Of a stretch of 24,362 bases of DNA, positions 20,886 to 24,362 are shown piece by piece (the first letter of the stretch is position 1; every line of letters starts with the position of its first letter). The notes below the pieces were generated by a model, which searched no databases, was not told the DNA's origin, and saw nothing but the letters and a program-made list of their open reading frames with translations. The position numbers and the translations under genes were made by a program. Source of the stretch: SKKC01 sp046542845 (GTDB taxonomy: Bacteria > Spirochaetota > Spirochaetia > DSM-27196 > SKKC01); NCBI GenBank assembly GCA_046542845.1, contig JBKHAN010000044.1, forward strand, positions 1 through 24,362, given 5' to 3'.

Positions 20886-22814
20886 ATGTCAGATAACCCC
20901 AGAGATCCACAGAACCGACCCGAGGAGAACGGACAGGGACCCCGCATGAATAACAGCTATAAGTACTTCGTATTTTTTCTTATAGCGATCTTTCTGATTC
21001 CGGTCGTAACAAACCTGTTTCTCGGTCAGCAGAACCCAAACCAGATCAGCTACAGCCGCTTTCGTCAGGAAGTGCGCAACGGAAACGTTACCCAGGTTGT
21101 TGTTTCCGGGCAGCTGATAGAGGGAACGTTTCGCGGCAGTGAAGAGGACGATGGGCGCTTCAGTACCTTCATTCCTTCCTTCGGCGATCCGGATCTGCTG
21201 AACCTGCTTGAGGAGCAGGATGTGCAGGTGCGGACGGAACCGGAACAGGACTACAGCGTTCTGGGACTGCTTTTAAACTTTCTTCCCATCATCATTTTTG
21301 TATGGATAGGCATTATCCTGTTCCGCAGCATGCGCCAGCAGGGACGCAGCATGTTCCAGATCAGCCAGAACAAGGCGAAGCTGTACAAGAAAACGAAAGA
21401 ACGAGTGACGTTCGAGAACGTCGCCGGCGTCGCGGCTGCCAAGGAAGAAATCAAGGAAATCGTCGACTACCTGAAACACCCCGACCGCTACAAGCAGCTC
21501 GACGCGCGAACGCCGAAGGGAGTGCTGCTCATTGGTCCTCCGGGAACCGGCAAGACCCTCATCGCACGGGCAATCGCGGGAGAAGCGGACGTGCCGTTCT
21601 ACAGCATCAGCGGTTCAGACTTCATGGAAATGTTTGTCGGTGTGGGTGCATCACGCGTGAGAAAGCTCTTCGAGGAAGCAAAAAAGAACTCGCCCAGCAT
21701 CATTTTTGTCGACGAGCTCGACAGCATCGGACGCCATCGCGGGGCAGGGCTCGGCGGTGGCCACGACGAACGTGAACAGACGCTCAACCAGCTCCTGAGC
21801 GAGATGGACGGGTTTGAGCAGAGCCACACGACAATCGTGATAGCAGCAACCAACCGCCCCGATATCCTCGACCCCGCGCTTCTGCGCCCCGGTCGCTTTG
21901 ACCGCAGGCTCACTATAGGCCTTCCAAGCATGCAGGACCGCGTCGACATCCTGAAAATTCACGGAGCCAAGAAACCTCTCGATTCATCCGTCGACTTTCA
22001 GGAAATCGCGAGGGGGTGTCCCGGGTTCAGCGGGGCCGACCTCGAAAACCTTCTGAATGAAGCGGCGCTTATCGCCGCACGCACCCAGAAGACGGTTATT
22101 TCCCGCGACGACATCATGGTCGCACGAGACAAAATTCTCATGGGTCTCGAGCGGCGCAATCTTGTCATTACCGACGAGGAGAAGAAGATCATAGCCTACC
22201 ACGAGGCAGGACATGCCATTCTCGCTGCAGTGCTCCCGAACGCAGACCCGCTTCACAAGGTCACCGTTGTCCCCCGCGACAGCGGGGCTATGGGTGTGAC
22301 CCAGCAGTTGCCGGCCGGAGAGCGCTACGTGTACTCGAGGGACTATCTGCTCGACCGAATAGCGGTGCTGCTCGGTGGCCGGGCCGCCGAGGATCTGGTC
22401 ATCAACAGCGTATCTACCGGTGCCGAAAGCGACTTCAGCGAAGCAACCAAGCTCGCGAAGAGCATGGTCAATCGGTGGGGAATGAGCGATAAGATTGGCC
22501 CCATGGCGCTCGGAGGCGACCGCAAGGATGTTTTCCTGGGCGAAGAAATGGGGCGGCCGAAGGACCATTCCGAAGAAACAATGCGCGAAGCAGACGTTGA
22601 AATCCGGCACGTCCTGACAGACGGGTACCGACGCGCGATGGAATCGCTCACCGAAAAGCGAAAGGTCCTGGAACAGCTTGCCGAACGGCTCCTGAAAGAA
22701 GAGGAGGTTTCCGGGCAAGCGGTCCTTGAGATGCTCGGCATAACAGCGCCGGAGGCGCTCGCGGAGGCAAACTCGGGCAGCCCGACCGGCCCCACCGGAC
22801 CGGCCGAAATCTGA
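20886..22814 (+). CDS. ftsH: ATP-dependent zinc metalloprotease FtsH
   Basis: A membrane-bound AAA+ protease that degrades misassembled membrane proteins and short-lived regulators. The 642 residues have two membrane segments (about 26-46 and 125-147) flanking a periplasmic domain. The AAA module follows: Walker A GPPGTGKT (217-224), pore motif MFVGVG (249-254), Walker B IIFVDE (272-277), and arginine fingers in RPGRFDR (334-340). The metalloprotease has HEAGH (439-443) with third zinc ligand Asp516 in TGAESDFSEAT. The tail is Gly/Pro-rich. The ATG at 20886 has no clear ribosome-binding site. An in-frame ATG at 20946, just before the first membrane segment, has AGGGA six nucleotides upstream and would give 622 residues. 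A terminator follows the gene. Confidence 0.96.
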   Translation: MSDNPRDPQNRPEENGQGPRMNNSYKYFVFFLIAIFLIPVVTNLFLGQQNPNQISYSRFRQEVRNGNVTQVVVSGQLIEGTFRGSEEDDGRFSTFIPSFGDPDLLNLLEEQDVQVRTEPEQDYSVLGLLLNFLPIIIFVWIGIILFRSMRQQGRSMFQISQNKAKLYKKTKERVTFENVAGVAAAKEEIKEIVDYLKHPDRYKQLDARTPKGVLLIGPPGTGKTLIARAIAGEADVPFYSISGSDFMEMFVGVGASRVRKLFEEAKKNSPSIIFVDELDSIGRHRGAGLGGGHDEREQTLNQLLSEMDGFEQSHTTIVIAATNRPDILDPALLRPGRFDRRLTIGLPSMQDRVDILKIHGAKKPLDSSVDFQEIARGCPGFSGADLENLLNEAALIAARTQKTVISRDDIMVARDKILMGLERRNLVITDEEKKIIAYHEAGHAILAAVLPNADPLHKVTVVPRDSGAMGVTQQLPAGERYVYSRDYLLDRIAVLLGGRAAEDLVINSVSTGAESDFSEATKLAKSMVNRWGMSDKIGPMALGGDRKDVFLGEEMGRPKDHSEETMREADVEIRHVLTDGYRRAMESLTEKRKVLEQLAERLLKEEEVSGQAVLEMLGITAPEALAEANSGSPTGPTGPAEI

Positions 22815-22839
22815 CCGGTAACGACACGGCCCGGACCGG

Positions 22840-22870
22840 AAAACCGCCCTGCCATCAGGGCGGTTTTTTT
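22840..22870 (+). terminator. Rho-independent terminator of ftsH, shared with fabF
   Basis: A perfect 12-bp stem (AAAACCGCCCTG pairing with CAGGGCGGTTTT) with a CCAT loop ends in a run of seven T (22864-22870). On the minus strand the same stem is followed by only four T, so it may also end the fab operon, less efficiently. The fabF stop codon overlaps the last two T of the run. Confidence 0.92.
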
Positions 22871-24110
22871 ATGCGGGTTGTTTAAGGATCAGGATGCCGT
22901 TATGGCCGCCGAAACCGAGGCTGTTACTCATCGCGGCGCGCACCCGTGCGGGTCGGCCGACGTTTGGAACATGATCGAGATCGCAGGTCGGGTCCGGGGT
23001 ATCAAGATGAATGGTGGGCGGAAGAAAGCCGTCCATGATACTCATAGCCGTTATAATCGCCTCCACCCCCCCGGCAGCGCCAACAAGGTGCCCCGTCATT
23101 GACTTGGTCGACGAGACCGGAACCTTGTACGCGTGTTCGCCAAAAGCGCCCTTGATCGCTTTGACCTCGGTCGGGTCATTGATCTGTGTGCCGGTTCCGT
23201 GGGCGTTTACGTAGTCTATGTCCTCGGGGTGCATGTTCGCGTCGGACAGCGCGGCGTTTATGGCAGCAATTGCGCCGACCCCTTCCGGATGCGGTTGTGT
23301 CAGATGGTTCGCGTCGCATGTCATCGCAGACCCCGCAACTTCGACCTTCGGCACCCCGCCACGCCGTTTCATGAATGACTCGCTTTCGAGCACAAGCAGA
23401 CCGCTCCCCTCACCCATGACAAACCCGTCCCGGTCGGCATCAAAGGGTCGTGAAGCCTTCTCCGGCTCGTCGTTGTACGCCGTGGAGAGCGCCTGTATTA
23501 CGTTGAATCCAGCGATGCCCATGCGGGTAACACAGGCCTCAACGCCACCGGCAATCACGAAGTCGAGCATCCCCCCACGCAGCCACAGCAGCGCCTGCGT
23601 AATCGCGTCGGTGCCCGACGCACACGCGGTCGCCATGGAGAGCACAGGACCGTGTATCCCGTGTGCGATCGCGACGTTGGCAGGGCCTATGTTGGTAATG
23701 AGCTTCGGGATGGTCATGGGCGGCACACGCCCGGGTCCCTTGCCTATGAGCGCGAAGTAGGAGCTTTCAAGGGTCTCAAAACCGCCGATACCGACGCCGA
23801 GCATGATACCGGCGCGATACGGGTCGAAATCGCCCTTCTTGAGACCCGCATCCTCCATGGCCTGCGCGGCCGCCGCGACAGAATACTGGGAAAACGCATC
23901 CATTTTTCGCGCGTCGCGCTTATCCATGAAATCGGCGGGATTAAAGTTCTTAACTTCAGCGGCGATCTTCGTCGCGTACTCGTCTACTTCAAAGCGGGTC
24001 AGCGGCCCTATGCCCGTCCGCCCCTCGCGCAGACTCTTCCACATCTCGCTTACGCTGTTTCCAACGGGGGTAATCGCCCCCATACCCGTTACAAATACTC
24101 GTTCAGCCAT
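22869..24110 (-). CDS. fabF: 3-oxoacyl-[acyl-carrier-protein] synthase II
   Basis: KAS II elongates acyl-ACP with malonyl-ACP in type II fatty acid synthesis. The 413 residues match the family length. Catalytic residues: Cys163 in TACASGTDAI, His304 in VNAHGTGTQIND, Lys336 in SSTKSMTGH and His341. The N-terminal VFVTGMGAITPVG and C-terminal NSLGFGGHNGILIL are typical. GGAG lies 6 nt before the ATG at 24110. It starts 15 nt after the fabG stop, so the two form part of a fab operon that continues beyond the window. Confidence 0.96.
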   Translation of the reverse strand: MAERVFVTGMGAITPVGNSVSEMWKSLREGRTGIGPLTRFEVDEYATKIAAEVKNFNPADFMDKRDARKMDAFSQYSVAAAAQAMEDAGLKKGDFDPYRAGIMLGVGIGGFETLESSYFALIGKGPGRVPPMTIPKLITNIGPANVAIAHGIHGPVLSMATACASGTDAITQALLWLRGGMLDFVIAGGVEACVTRMGIAGFNVIQALSTAYNDEPEKASRPFDADRDGFVMGEGSGLLVLESESFMKRRGGVPKVEVAGSAMTCDANHLTQPHPEGVGAIAAINAALSDANMHPEDIDYVNAHGTGTQINDPTEVKAIKGAFGEHAYKVPVSSTKSMTGHLVGAAGGVEAIITAMSIMDGFLPPTIHLDTPDPTCDLDHVPNVGRPARVRAAMSNSLGFGGHNGILILKQPA

Positions 24111-24125
24111 AATGGTCTCCGCTTC

Positions 24126-24362
24126 CTACATTGCCATGCCGCCGGTAATCGGCAACACCTGTCCGGTGATGTATGACGACGCATCGGACGCCAGAAAAAC
24201 ACAGACCGACGCTACTTCCTCCGGCCTTCCAACGCGTCCCATGGGTATCTGCCCGACGAGGGTTTCGCGCTGGTCCGCGGTGAGCTTGCCCGTCATGTCC
24301 GTCTCTATGAAGCCCGGGGCCACCGCGTTCACCCGGACGCTACGCCCGGCGACCTCCCGTGC
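24126..24362 (-). CDS. fabG: 3-oxoacyl-[acyl-carrier-protein] reductase, C-terminal part (cut by window edge)
   Basis: Only the last 78 residues are inside the window; the frame is open through the right end. VNAVAPGFIETDMTGKL and VGRPEEVASVCVFLASDASSYITGQVLPITGG are the standard C-terminal short-chain dehydrogenase segments of FabG. The catalytic Ser-Tyr-Lys and the Rossmann nucleotide site lie outside. Position directly before fabF supports FabG over other short-chain dehydrogenases. Confidence 0.9.
   Translation of the reverse strand, partial: AREVAGRSVRVNAVAPGFIETDMTGKLTADQRETLVGQIPMGRVGRPEEVASVCVFLASDASSYITGQVLPITGGMAM

Noticed and set aside
1..24362. tRNA, rRNA, CRISPR array, prophage or toxin-antitoxin modules
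   Set aside because: None seen: no cloverleaf-like or rRNA-like segment, no regularly spaced direct repeats, and no recognisable phage, Cas or toxin genes.

Overview
The window most likely comes from a spirochaete (Spirochaetota, free-living Spirochaetaceae type). It is moderately GC-rich and encodes a Gram-negative envelope: a Mla/MCE lipid-transport operon with a STAS-MlaE fusion and an outer-membrane-type lipoprotein. Several small families here (the DUF6062-like protein, the Arg/Gly-rich Zn-ribbon protein) are ones I associate with spirochaetes. The taxonomic call is inference from gene content; there is no rRNA marker. All genes look chromosomal. No phage, plasmid, CRISPR or transposase gene is visible.

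Layout. 1-2067: a degenerate CPBP-type membrane protein (-), a 145-bp inverted-repeat element, then a membrane-anchored msrA (+). 2068-3615: a cytoplasmic S10 serine carboxypeptidase homologue (+), overlapping tail-to-tail with the next unit. 3576-8025: a riboflavin operon on the minus strand (FMN riboswitch, ribD, ribE, ribB, ribH, then a polytopic MOP/MATE-like transporter). It has no ribA. 8071-8517: a Fur-family (PerR-like) regulator, separated from the rib leader by two overlapping palindromes. 8631-8778: a second, intact inverted-repeat element that touches the start of a carboxylesterase (+). 9454-14205: a five-gene minus operon (MFS permease, mlaD, auxiliary lipoprotein, STAS-mlaE, mlaF). 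14281-14934: a divergent DUF1707/LiaF-like gene. 14944-20690: minus-strand genes for a duplicated C2CH Zn protein (DUF6062-like), a small lipoprotein, a flavin reductase-like protein, a CbpA-type DnaJ, an Arg/Gly-rich Zn-ribbon protein and two coupled HAD phosphatases. 20886-24362: ftsH (+), facing fabF and the C-terminal part of fabG (-) across one shared terminator.

How the genes work together. The rib unit is an FMN-feedback biosynthetic operon whose last gene is a transporter, so flavin is the natural candidate cargo. The Mla unit moves phospholipid across the envelope, and the divergent LiaF-like gene may report on envelope state. MsrA, the PerR-like regulator and FtsH fit oxidative and protein-quality stress.

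The most interesting non-coding signals are: (i) a family of about 146-bp elements with 19-23-bp terminal inverted repeats (one intact copy, one degenerate copy, one cut by the window edge); (ii) an FMN riboswitch with a 12-nt hairpin inserted in loop L2; (iii) the two overlapping palindromes in front of it; (iv) back-to-back promoters whose -10 boxes sit 6-7 nt before the ATG on both sides, predicting leaderless mRNAs, with a third likely case upstream of the Zn-ribbon gene.
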